Shown: piece by piece, positions 35,455 to 46,030 of the stretch
Layout of the letters: every line of letters starts with the position of its first letter
Numbering within the stretch: the first letter of the stretch is position 1
Assembly: GCA_014898425.1 (NCBI GenBank)
Contig: RCSZ01000012.1
Coordinates: 1,240,001 to 1,304,000 of the forward strand
From: Botryotinia globosa
Taxonomy: Eukaryota > Ascomycota > Leotiomycetes > Helotiales > Sclerotiniaceae
Direction of reading: 5' to 3'
Length of the DNA stretch: 64,000 nt
Made by a program: the position numbers and the translations under genes
The notes under the pieces: model-generated
What the model was told of the DNA's origin: nothing
The model's input: only the letters and a program-made list of their open reading frames with translations
Database searches by the model: none

Positions 35455-37123
35455 TACCACATCCAATTGAGCATCTAATTCCATGATCTCATCGTAAGAA
35501 GGCTGGGATAATGAGTTCGCATTTGCTGCAATTTTCCCGAAAACCTGACATATTTTGTTCTTAAACCGAACATATAACACTGACGTTATTTCTGAGTCAG
35601 GTCGAGGGGGTGAAAGCTCTGTACAATCTTCATCGAAATCTGTGTCGTTCAAATTTCGGGGCAATTGAACATCGCTATCAACGAATTCAACCATACTAGG
35701 CAATCCAATATGAAAGGACGCCAGTAAATCTATTTGTCTTAAAATGGCCCAAAGTCGCCTACGCATTTCCCCTTGGAACGGAGTAATTTGACCACCAACT
35801 CTTGATCAGCATCGCTGAGAACAAATTCTCCTTCCAACTGAGCAAGCATTGCTTCGATTGTATACTTTCCTGGTTTTGTGTAATCCGAAAGGCGGATGCA
35901 TTGGATACAGTTGCGTCGATATGTTCGTATCGTTTGCATTTGAGAAGCACGCCCATCTGGATATTTCCTCGCCTGCCGCATAACTGGAGAATAAACATAG
36001 ACACATGATGCCATATAATAAGCCCAGCCAGCAAATAGGAGTGTCATGCGGATTGGCCCAGAATTTCGAATACTAATCGATAAAACAAGTATGAGCAAAC
36101 ACGAATATCACTTCTCAGCAGATGGAGAGTAATCTATACAGTATGCAATAATGATAACAGAAATAAAAGACTTTCTTCAGCACGCTAGCTGTAGAATGGC
36201 CTCTCATAGATCTAATATTTCGAATGATGCAAGAGTGGAAGAAACATTACATTACCTCTTTTTGAAAAGTCGGAGCATGCAGAATACCTTGTGAACTGTT
36301 TAGTATTGTCCCACAACTCATGAGATTACTAGAGACCTACGCAATGAAGGAGTGGATCCATTAAAATAAACTTGAACAGTCTTATCAACGACTCTACGGG
36401 AAGGTAGAGCTGCCAACAATTTAGCTTTAGATGGTGGTGCATCTGTATTGAAAAGTAGACTAGGTTCAGGCATAGTCTCTTCTTCAATATCATCGTCTTC
36501 TCCTTGATCAAAATATTCTTTAACTTCTCCTATCTGATGAACATCAGTATAAGTAACTTCACGCAATGGAAAATTCTCACGTCATCAAGAATTGCAGCCC
36601 AGTGAGTAGCGCCAACATATTGCGTTTCCTTCCCGCCAACTACAACCTGCCCTGAAGGCGGTATTGTCTGCTGAGTTTTTGGTGACATCTTCAAATCAGA
36701 GGGAGAAATATCAGCCGTACCAATCTCTGATTTTCCGATGAGATCCCAAGAGCCTCCGCTCTGGCAACAAGGTCTCCGGGCTCCGGGCCATCACGTGGAG
36801 GAGTATTGGGCCCAGCTACTTGTTGAGAATTCATAACGTCCTTAACCAAGCTTTCCAGGTGCTTCAATCTTTTGTGCATTGTCATCGCGGCTTTCTTTCT
36901 TGGTAAGGGCGTGGGATATGAACATGATCCTACAGACTCACAGAATACACACAGGGCGTGTTTGATCACCTCTTAACATTAATAACAATAATTCGATCAT
37001 CACCCTCGATTTTGATGTGAAAAATATAATTTTTGATAGAACTAAACATGGTAAGAAGCTAGCAATAGCTAGTATCTCTTCGGGACTATTTATTTCATTA
37101 GTAGCCGGTTTACAGTAATCGTA

Positions 37124-37585
37124 CACAGCTGTTTATTGAACGCCAAAATGATACTAAAACTTATATAAATCATTAATATATTTTTCCATAAGATTATAAT
37201 TTATATATATAATAAATTTTATATCTCCTTTAATTTTAATTATATTTTAATAAAAATAAGATTATTTGTTTTCACTTAGAATTTTTATTGATTATAAAAT
37301 CTATATAAAAAATTATAATATATTCGAAATATTAAAATTAATTAATGAAATAAGCGAAAATCAACACATTTTCACGAACTTTTTTTTAATATTAATTCAA
37401 TCTTATAAATAATAATAGTCCTATATTTTTAAATTATAATAAATATTAAACTAAGCTTTTTAATATATAATAAATATTCAAGAAATTTTAATTTAGTATT
37501 ATGATTTTTAATATTTCTTTTCTATTATTATAAATAGGGTAAAATGATTATTTTGGGTGTAATTTTGATGTTCAACGAACAGCTG
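37124..37585. mobile_element. Degenerate inverted-repeat element (possible RIP-mutated MITE)
   Basis: The left end CAGCTGTTTATTGAACGCCA (from 37126) is an imperfect inverted match to the right end (reverse complement CAGCTGTTCGTTGAACATCA, ending at 37585). Similarity continues for about 15 further bases. Most differences are transitions in both directions, as expected when both strands were hit by C-to-T mutation. Both ends lie next to TA (37122-37123, 37586-37587), though the left tip has two extra bases. The interior (about 460 bases) is AT-rich with no coding potential. It sits just upstream of the truncated transcription factor. Confidence 0.6.
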
Positions 37586-37614
37586 TACCCTAGTACTATA
37601 TAGTGTAATTAATA

Positions 37615-37932
37615 CGGAGGTCGCGGTCATTTTGGAAGAGACTAGGTAGCCCTGTAGATGCCTATATTTAAGCACCCTAATTAGTCATTATAAGGTATGC
37701 TAAATCAATTTTAAGCACATATCAGGCTTAACGAGCCTATAAACTTCAGGCTTCGAAATCTTGAATTGATCTAAAGCCTAATTGAGCCTAGAATACAAAC
37801 ACTGCTAGCCTATTCGAGTAGAGCGGAGATCAATTTTTATAGATCCCGACTAAATCCAACGTATTATAAAGCCGTATAGCGTATACACCCTGAAAGAGCC
37901 TATAATCTCTTCCAAAATGACCGCGACCTCCG
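37615..37932. mobile_element. 318-base MITE with perfect 27-base terminal inverted repeats
   Basis: The ends CGGAGGTCGCGGTCATTTTG... (37615-37641) and the exact reverse complement (37906-37932) frame a non-coding 318-base unit. TA flanks both sides (37613-37614 and 37933-37934), pointing to a Tc1/mariner-type non-autonomous element. Unlike its neighbours it is not strongly AT-shifted and its ends are perfect, so it is probably the younger insertion. No open frame is present. Confidence 0.88.
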
Positions 37933-37934
37933 TA

Positions 37935-38297
37935 AAGAGGTTTCAATAGAAACTAGTCAGCCAATAAAGAGAACTTGCATTCTATTTTCTATGTTGACAC
38001 AGTGATTTGTACTGGTTGTTGCGGATCTATTCTCTGATATATTCATAAAAATATCATTTCTCTATCTATTCAACCCATGTCAAAATATCACCAACGCCAG
38101 TTTATCTAAGATACCAGAGGAATGGGTAGTGGTTTACACCCAGTCCTTCCTGTCCTTACCTCAAATTAGATCACATAACCATCTATATCAAGCCATCTCA
38201 ATACATATTCCAAAAATCTTCATCAATTCGCAGCCATCCCAAAGATTGTACTTCCATAAATCTCAATGTCCACCCACCGTATCCCAACTAAAATGAT
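37935..38297. other. Spacer between MITE and AMP deaminase gene
   Basis: About 360 bases holding the 3' end region of the AMP deaminase gene. No gene seen. Confidence 0.5.
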
Positions 38298-41200
38298 TTA
38301 ATTGGAGTCGGCAGCATCATCGTTGTCTACATCACCATCTTCTACGTCTACCTCTTCATCTAGCTTTCCATCTAATGTCGCTACACTCTTGTTATCGCTA
38401 CCCCTTTTCAACATCATCAAAGCATGCTCGTCACTTTCTGTCACACTGTTCTTTCTGTTGCTTTCTCTTCTCTGCTTTCTACTGACTAGACCTGGGAAAA
38501 TTCTTGGTTCACTGCCTGAAAGATGTAGATCACTAAAGCCTGCTTCTAGTCCCCAAGACTTTTCACGTCCCTTGTTGGCTGAGATTGGCGAGTTGAACGA
38601 CGAGTTCGGTTGCGTTTGTTGATTTGGGGTAGCATAACCGGATGGACTATCGGTACCTTTCTGATGAGGTTTGAAATGAGAATCTAGGTGTAGCTGAGAA
38701 TGGGAAGGGGGAATGCGAGCAGCCTGAGCAGGATTTTGGTGGTATGATTGAGAGGGGCCTTGATCAGCCACGCTAACAGAAGCTTTCATGGATGATGTTG
38801 GTGAATGTGGTCTTGGCCCTGGGAAAAAGGAATTTCCATCTACTGGGGCTGATGTCTGAACGGCTGGAGTTGATAAAGCAGTGTAACGCTCAATCCTATT
38901 TTTCGTTGTTAGTATTACATATATTTTCAAAAGATGGCAAGGAAGCAATATCATGACTTACATAGATAGTTCCTGCATCAACGTCTCGTGTCGGAAGCCT
39001 TCCCTAATATTTGGGACGTTGCTCTTTGCCATAGTATTACCCTTAACTCCGGGCAGATCATAGTCTGGACCTAACCATCTCTGCTTCACAGAATGTTCAA
39101 AGCCACTTTGGACGACTGAATTTTTGGCCAGTTCACACATATCTACTGCGCTGAGCTTGTAAATTTGTGCAGCCACGGAGTATTCTTCGATGAGTGGCTC
39201 CTTTGTGAAAGCGAATTGTAGAGGATCATCGGTAGAGAGAGAAACATTAAGACCTCTCTTAAAATAAGAAAGGAAAGGGTTTCTTTCATATGCTAGGAAC
39301 AGTGCATTGTTACTCAAAGGCGACATTGCCACTCCAATCTGCTCGAGATAGAAGATGTATTGTAGCAAAGGTACTTTTCGAAGCAACAAACCATGACTAA
39401 TACTGTGGCAGCAAAGAACTGCAGCAGCTAAATGATCAGTATCACCAGCTTCTCCACAATGAGGTCGTAGCAAGAATGTGTTGAAGCCACGCTGCTTGCG
39501 CCACACATTCAACGAAGAAATGTTTGCGAAGAGGTAATAGATCCAATAACTGTAAGGAGGGTTTTGCTTGGAATCCCATACTTTTGGTACTGGGAACTTT
39601 TTAAACAATCTTCGCTCAGCTTTACTCTCATCATCTACACTATCAAATCCGATTACTCGCTGAAGGAAGATGTGAAGCTTTGGGTGGCTCGATGGATCTT
39701 TAGTCACCTCAAAGAGAGGCTGAAACAAGTTGATGATAACTTGTTCGAAGTTCTCCATCAATCCACTAGATTTGTAAACGTCGAAAAGTCGTGGGACCTG
39801 GATCAACCATCGAACGTTGTGCGAGAATAGTTTGTTGTCAACAACCCATGCTGCTAGCTTATCCCATTCGTCGATAGTTCTTCCATAGATGGAAATTCGC
39901 CATTCAACCATCTGATACTTGCTTGATTCAAGATCTGATATGACCTCTTTAGTGATTTCTGCCAAATATCTTCCGTTTATGAAATTATCTGTCTTTAAGA
40001 AAATCGTTCTTAAACGAGATTCTCCAACAGGATTATACTTCAGATTGAATTTGTCGAACCGATGGAAAGAATCGGTGTGAGCCTGAAATGTAGTTAGAAA
40101 AGTATGACGAAACCCAAGAAACCATCAACCTACATGCATATCAAGAGTATCGATACTCAAATCATAAGAAGTCAAGTTAATACTTTGAAAAACCTCAGCT
40201 AACGTGAGATGTTTACCATCTCTGAACATGACAATTTCATCAGGATTCTTCTTCATTTTACTCTTAATGAATCTAAGCAGATGCTTCTGGTTCATACAGG
40301 CAGAGTGATGAACGTGAGTATCAACCTTCCTAACATTGTAGAAATCTCTGTGTGGTACACGCTTACTGTCCGCCATCTCTTGATATTCATTGAGAAGAAC
40401 GTAAAGATTGAATTTGCCCTCCAAATACTGCAAACGACGATAGGCAAAACTTTTACTTGGGCCATCAGATGAGACATTGAGAATTTGTTCCAAGTCCATG
40501 TAGAATTCTCTGATATCAGGTATGTTGATTACTGGCTGTTCAAGCTCTTGAAGTTTTGAGTTTTCGTAGACCTGGAACACTCCGCTTCCATCAAGTCTGA
40601 AAGTCATTTCTCCAGGCGGAGGAAGTGGAAGAAGATCTTCCATCTCGAAATCAGAACCAATGTCTTGCCCAGGCTTTCTCTTGCGGAGAGGAGTTTTGGG
40701 GGCACTGCGTGCGCTAGTGGCCTGGGCTTGTGACAATTCTGATGCTGCACCGCTGATCGTTTGCTGATGGCCATGAGCTTCAGCTTGAGATGGCAATACC
40801 ATGCTGTTCGCCATACTATTTGCTGTACTATTTCTTGCATTTGTTGCAGCTTTATCGTCGTGCCAAGATGGCTCGGGCGGTGGTGGATAGATACTCCAGT
40901 TTGGGTCATCCTTAGGATTATCACCATCTTCTTGTAACGACAGGCGAATGTATTTGTGTCTGATGTCTATCACTTTTTGAATATTAGTGTAGATGGATGC
41001 GAGTTCCGCAGTTATGTGGGCGTCAGAATTGGCAAAGCCGCCTGCTCCAGAACCAAGGCCCACACCGGCGCCTGCACCATGCAATCCTTCCATTTCCAGC
41101 AATGGTTTAGGTTCGTGAGGGAGTTCTGGATGAGTTGCATGATCTCTAGCTTCCTTGTCTGCTCTAAGAAGGGATTCTCGTCTATTGTGTAATCCAGGAG

Positions 41201-41732
41201 TATGAACAAAAGTTCCCGCAGCAAGACTCGGTTCTTGAATTACAGCACTTTCTGGATGCTTTCCAAGATCTGCCAAACCAATAGGAGGAGCAGTTCTGAG
41301 TTTGTTGAGGTTTGGGAGATTTTGTGTGCTGGTTCCTGAAGCTTGACTTCCAGATCTATTCAATCCTCCTTGTTCAGAGTCTAAAATGTTAGAGAAGGAT
41401 CTAGGTTTCAACACAGGACTAGGAACTGCAGACTTCTGAGAATGACCCCAATTGCTGCCGCTACCAGTCTTGTTGCCTTCCAACTGGCTGCGTTGAAAGA
41501 ATAATTTCGCATCTGTCTGGCTCATTTCTTTCTCTGCAAGATAGTCAAAGTATGCCGTTTTCTTCTGCTTGTCTCGAGCTAACATTCCACTTTGAGAAAT
41601 GGGAGTTTCGAGGCCGGGTGTATCATCAGATAGGATAGCTGCCTCTGGAAGCATGTCCTCTGGTTCCTCCACTAGATCATCCCTAACCCCGATATAGCCC
41701 TCCTCCGCGATATCATTGTCTATGTCGGACAT
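38298..41732 (-). CDS. AMD1: AMP deaminase
   Basis: The enzyme converts AMP to IMP and ammonia in the purine nucleotide cycle and sets the adenylate pool. Three exons: 40134-41732, 38962-40082 and 38298-38895 (introns of 51 and 66 bases), giving 1,105 residues. The N-terminal 400 residues are acidic, Ser/Pro-rich and poorly conserved, as in other fungal forms. The catalytic domain has the zinc ligands in [20 protein letters not shown] (HxH at residues 473-475), RPHCGEAG (near 739) and the family signature [10 protein letters not shown] (814-823). A 200-residue Ser/Pro/His-rich tail ends in an acidic run ([16 protein letters not shown]), longer than yeast Amd1 (810 residues). The start [13 protein letters not shown] is the first ATG of the frame. 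It is divergent from CHZ1. Confidence 0.95.
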
Positions 41733-42548
41733 GTTTGAAAAGGCTAATTTAGGGGGAACTCTTGGGGAAGAAGGTAATTTTGAAGGGTTCTGCTCTGACG
41801 ATGAATCTGGATAAAATATGTTAGCCCCTCATATTTTGTGTACCCTGCAACGCGGGGTTGAAAGGGAAGCTATGTGACACCAAATCTTAGGTCCTTACCA
41901 CCTCTATAGCACAGAGAAGATTGTCGTCCCTTGTAGTCTAGCCAGTATCTCCAATAATCTGACCAAAGATGGTTTGCTCAAACAAGAAGAAATGGTAAAT
42001 GGAAAGAAAGAAAGAAGCAAATCATCAAGGTTGGTTGTAAAAAGTTGGTTGTAAAAAGTTGGTTGTTTAACCTCAAATCTTTATGTTCCTGGGGCTAAAA
42101 AAGCACTCCAGCGGCCGTCTCGAAAGGCCTGTTGATAAGTCTACTATGGAGTCTCTGGAGTCTCTGGAGTCGGGTGTACTAATAATAATAATAATAATAA
42201 TTGATATAAATATGAATATGAATTTGTAACTTTCAACAAATCAAAGACCAGTGTATCTTTCTTGACTTCTAACTACTCTGTACAATCCACGACTACAATC
42301 TTAGCGCCTTTGCCTTTCTCTCCATCGCGTTTGACTCCCCCAAATATCGATTATTTGTATGTACAGTGGTGACAACAAATACTATCTAATTATTAGTAGC
42401 TACTAACTCTAAAGGACCGTGCCATCCATCCCCCTAGTTACTTTCCTGTCGTTGATTTAATCTTTGTCACCTTTCACAACTTCAACACTTCTTCCCTTTA
42501 ACCAAAAATAACAACAAATAGCTTTTTTTCCCCAAACCTCTCATAAAC
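41733..42548. promoter_or_regulatory. Divergent promoter region of AMD1 and CHZ1
   Basis: These 816 bases separate two divergent genes. Visible are three GTTGGTTGTAAAAA units (42031-42066), repeated GAGTCTCTG units (42151-42172), an AAT trinucleotide run (42180-42201), and pyrimidine-rich sequence before the CHZ1 start. No gene seen. Confidence 0.5.
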
Positions 42549-43001
42549 ATGTCTGCACAATCTGGTTCTACAACCACTATCGGCGACAGAGGCAAAGGCA
42601 AGAGTGCTGCTGAGCCCCAAGATGTAACTATGGGTGAGGGCGGCGACGATAGCTCCAGTGAGGAGGAAGTTGATGATGTAAGTTCCAATACTAGAGAGTA
42701 CTGAATTTGGTCTCCTGCTGACAATACTCTTTTAGGATGCTCCACCACCAGGTAAATTCCCTAGGACTTAACACTACTACTTCTCGAACATGAATTGACA
42801 ACATACATAGCTGAAGAGGTCGAGGAGGAAGCTTCAGACAACGAAATCGACAAATCCAATATTATTCAAGGCCGTCGCACTCGTGGCAAGCAAATCGACT
42901 TTGCTGCAGCTGCCAAGGACCTTCCAGCCGACGATGATGAGGATGAGGACGATGACTTTCAATCTGAGGGCGAGGAAGATGATGAGATGGGAGGAAACTA
43001 A
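42549..43001 (+). CDS. CHZ1: Histone H2A.Z-specific chaperone Chz1
   Basis: Chz1 binds H2A.Z-H2B dimers and delivers them to the SWR1 remodeler in the nucleus. Three exons, 42549-42677, 42736-42751 and 42811-43001, give 111 residues. The middle exon has only 16 bases (GAT GCT CCA CCA CCA G). The protein is highly acidic (SSSEEEVDD, then DDDEDEDDDFQSEGEEDDEM) and contains the CHZ motif IDKSNIIQGRRTRGKQIDF, where the family has (I/V)D.SNII..RRTRGK.IDY. Length and composition fit the family. Skipping the microexon would change the frame (16 is not a multiple of 3), so correct inclusion matters. Confidence 0.92.
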
Positions 43002-43833
43002 GGGAGAATGATGATTGTATTTTGGTAGATTGGAGGGATTCGATTCATTCGATAATTACTCATTTTCACCGGATCTCAACACCTTTTACATGATCGCATT
43101 CACGCTCGCATTCACGCTCGCACTTAACGATACCACATCTTCCCGTTTATTCACAAAATTTCACGACTCTAGGCATATGATTTGAACGATTGATATGGGA
43201 CATCTGGGGAATTGGGGGTGGAGGGAAGATGTTTTTTCAGCACAAGCATGTGTGTACTTCTAGATACCAAACAAAAGGGGCGTCCATTGCACATTACACA
43301 TTGCACATCGCATCCAGTTCAAATCTCCAAACAAGGGCAATTTCCCCAAGTGAAAAGTAAACAAAACAAGCAAAACAATCCCATTTACACTCACTCAGCC
43401 TTGCAAACCTTCCTCGTATTTTTTTCTGCACAGACTGGAAATCCCATGATGATAAACCAGATAAAGAAAACCCACTGGCAGGCACAGGATCCCATATTAA
43501 AGAACCAGGATCATGCCCAATTTTCTCAAACTCCAAACCGTTACCGCATTCTCCCTCAAACTACCAAGATAGCTACTCCATCATACCAGATTCTAGACTC
43601 TTTCTCCCCTTCGTTTGTGCTGTGTTTCGAAACACCATTATTTGACGAGTGACGGGATATCAAACACCATATCCGTTAACAAGCGAACACATATCCCGAT
43701 TGCGAGCGCAGGGCGAGTGATAAAGACGAAGACGACGGACTAGATTTCTTATCTTGTTGCGAAGGGTGTTTGTTTTGCTGATTTACTTTTTGCATACGGA
43801 ACGCATTTTATACATAATATTTTGGAGGATATC
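43002..43833. promoter_or_regulatory. Intergenic region upstream of BET1
   Basis: About 830 bases between two genes on the same strand. The open frame at 43212-43652 has no family character. Probably the CHZ1 3' end and the BET1 promoter. Confidence 0.45.
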
Positions 43834-44980
43834 ATGGCGAATAGGTGTGTATGATTTGTTTTCTTTTTCTTTCTTGCGACATATAGGTAGTCTGAGACTT
43901 TGCGCATCCGTTCAATCATTTATTTCATTTCATTTCCTCGATCGTTTCGGTAGGTAGGTAGATATCATTCGCAAAAATGGAAACGGGGATGCAGTATTCT
44001 AGATGCGAAGTACAAAGTACAGTCTCGGCGCATACCCAAAACGCAGAGCATCTTAGATATACTCTTACACTCCTCGATATAAATACTCGCAATCTATATA
44101 AATAATACATGCTAACATTCCCTGGAATCTCTCCACAGATTCGGCGCATCGTCCCTCCATCAACGCGATCCGCGCAGTGCGCTTTTTGAAAATTATAACG
44201 CGGGCGCAAGTTCAAGGAATGCGAGTTCGAGTCCTGCCCCAAGAGGGTATGGGTATAATGCGGGAGGAGGTGTAGGAGGGTATTCGGGAGGGGGAGGTTA
44301 TTCGGGGGGAGGGGGATATGGGGAGAGAGAGGATAGTGCGCAGGGGTTTAGGGGCGCGACGCCGAATAGTAGGTATGTACTTGATGATTGGTTATGGGGT
44401 TTTTGTGTTGTGTTAGGGTAGATTGGTTTTGGGCGTGAAGGGAATGGGGAATGGGGAATGGGGAATGGGAAGAGAACAGCGAAGAGGGTAGATTGGGAGG
44501 ATAGGAATGCATAGGATGGGATATGATAGATGCAAGTGCACACATCATCCCCTCGGAGAACCCCTACAATCCTCATCCTTCTCATCCACAAAACAAAACA
44601 AAACTAACCCACCCCCTACCCAGAGGCCAATACAGCGACGCCGTGCTCAACGAACTCGAAAGTCAAAACAACGACCAAGTCGAAGGCATCATGGGAAAAG
44701 TGCGCCAATTAAAATCCGTACGTCCCCCCTCCCTTCCTCTCCTCCCCCCTCCCCACTAACCCCCCTACTCCAGATGACCATCGCCATCGGCGACGAGATC
44801 CGCGAATCCTCGGCTCTCGCGGAAAAAATGAACGACAATTTCGAGGGCGCGCGCGTGCGCATCAGGGGAACCATGAATCGCATGTTAATCATGAGTCAGA
44901 AGACGGGGGTTAGTTGGAAAGTGTGGATATTATTTTTCGCAGCGGTTTTTGGATTATTTTTTTGGGTTTGGGTTTTTTAG
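43834..44980 (+). CDS. BET1: Bet1-type v-SNARE of ER-Golgi transport
   Basis: Bet1 is a Qc-SNARE on COPII vesicles that works with Bos1, Sec22 and Sed5 in ER-to-Golgi fusion. Four exons: 43834-43844 (11 bases), 44139-44372, 44624-44717 and 44774-44980, giving 181 residues. The joined start MANRFGASSLHQRDPRSALF matches the fungal Bet1 N-terminus. A Gly/Tyr-rich insert follows (GGGVGGYSGGGGYSGGGGYG), longer than in yeast (142 residues). The SNARE motif runs from LNELESQNNDQVEGIMGKVR to MNRMLIMSQKTGVSW, and a C-terminal membrane anchor closes the protein (VWILFFAAVFGLFFWVWVF). The first exon is very short and is separated by a 294-base intron with a GCTAAC branch site. Its identity rests on the conserved MANRFG frame. 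Confidence 0.93.
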
Positions 44981-45484
44981 CGGGAGGGGAGAGGGGGGAG
45001 GGGGGAAGAGCAGAGGAGAGCTGAGACTTGTATAAATACAAACTACTACATAATACTTTTACCGCACTGCAGAACGCGAAAAAAGAAAGGAGAGTAGAGT
45101 AAATCGAGCAGATTCGGGGAAGAAAGAAAGAAGGAAGGAAGGAAAGGGTAAGAAAATACGGAAATACTGAAACGCAACAGTATAATAATGCATGGAATGC
45201 ATGAAATGGAATAACACGACACGACACGACGGCGTTATGAAGAGAAATTCGAGTTGTTTGTATCATATCGCATCACATCGCATCACATCGCATCATGAAA
45301 TATCATAATCACTTGATATAAGATAATATAACAATAAATGATTTGCTTCGTGGAAGTTTGTCTGGGTAATATTTATATTTGTATGTGTATATGTGTTTAT
45401 GTATATCTATATTTTTGTATGTATATATTTGTATATGTATATATATCCCTATTTCTCTACACTCTAAATTTCCATCTTTTAGCG

Positions 45485-45558
<74 letters not shown>

Positions 45559-46030
45559 GGGGTGCTGGTCATATATTATATCCCTATCTACTTGATATCT
45601 ACCAATCGTAGATGGATACATATATATATATATACATCCATCAACAAATCTCAAGACAAACATACATCTATAAAATCACATTATGAACCTGATAATTTCA
45701 TAATGTCATTCATTCATTCATTAACTAACTAACCAACTCACTAACTGACTATCATCGCATAATGGACGACCTATCAGATCATACTACCATATCACCTTTA
45801 ACGGAATAAATGCCAGCCATCCCCCATCTCCACCCTAACCTTTCCTAGACCTCGAAAATCCCCAAATAATAATAAAACCCCTGGTATATTGTCCTACTCC
45901 CCCAACCCTATCACACCCAATTGATGCTTTTAAAGCACAGTAGAAAAGTTCCTCCCCTCCCATTAACACCATTGAAACTCCTGACGTATAATACAACTGC
46001 TCCCCGTATACCCAGCCTTCCGCTCCCCCC
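44981..46030. other. Repeat-rich spacer between convergent genes
   Basis: About 1.05 kb with purine-rich runs (44981-45160), CATCGCATCACATCG repeats (45268-45297), T/G/A-rich TATGTATAT repeats (45370-45445) and a GAAA microsatellite. Open frames here translate the repeats. No gene seen. Confidence 0.6.
45486..45558. repeat. GAAA tetranucleotide microsatellite
   Basis: About 18 uninterrupted GAAA units over 73 bases. Confidence 0.95.

Larger units (their letters stand above)
32538..36969 (-). pseudogene. Broken Zn2Cys6 fungal transcription factor, split by a transposon
   Basis: Fragments of one fungal-specific transcription factor lie in order on the minus strand. First comes the second half of a zinc cluster and linker (CVFCESVGSCSYPTPLPRKK, 36691-36969). 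Next are YFNGSTPSL, ILHAPTFQKE and FWANPHDTPICWLGLLYGIM (36006-36566), then YTKPGKYTIEAMLAQLEGEF and ITPFQGEMRRRLWAIL (35740-35990), all from the middle homology region. The C-terminal half continues at 32829-33461 and in a last exon ending at 32538. Lesions: the CxxCRxRKxRC half of the zinc cluster is absent; the frame shifts near 35960 between SYAAGEE and PDGRASQM; the family's usual segment before ITPFQGE is missing (a likely deletion); and a 1,991-base element interrupts codons at 33462-35456. Removing the element and one TA joins LDAQLDVV to QAAIPPSFRF in frame. Target genes are unknown. Confidence 0.85.

Noticed and set aside
44215..44245. GAGTTCGAGTCC, resembling a tRNA B box
   Set aside because: It lies inside the BET1 coding exon and no tRNA-like acceptor stem or A box is nearby.
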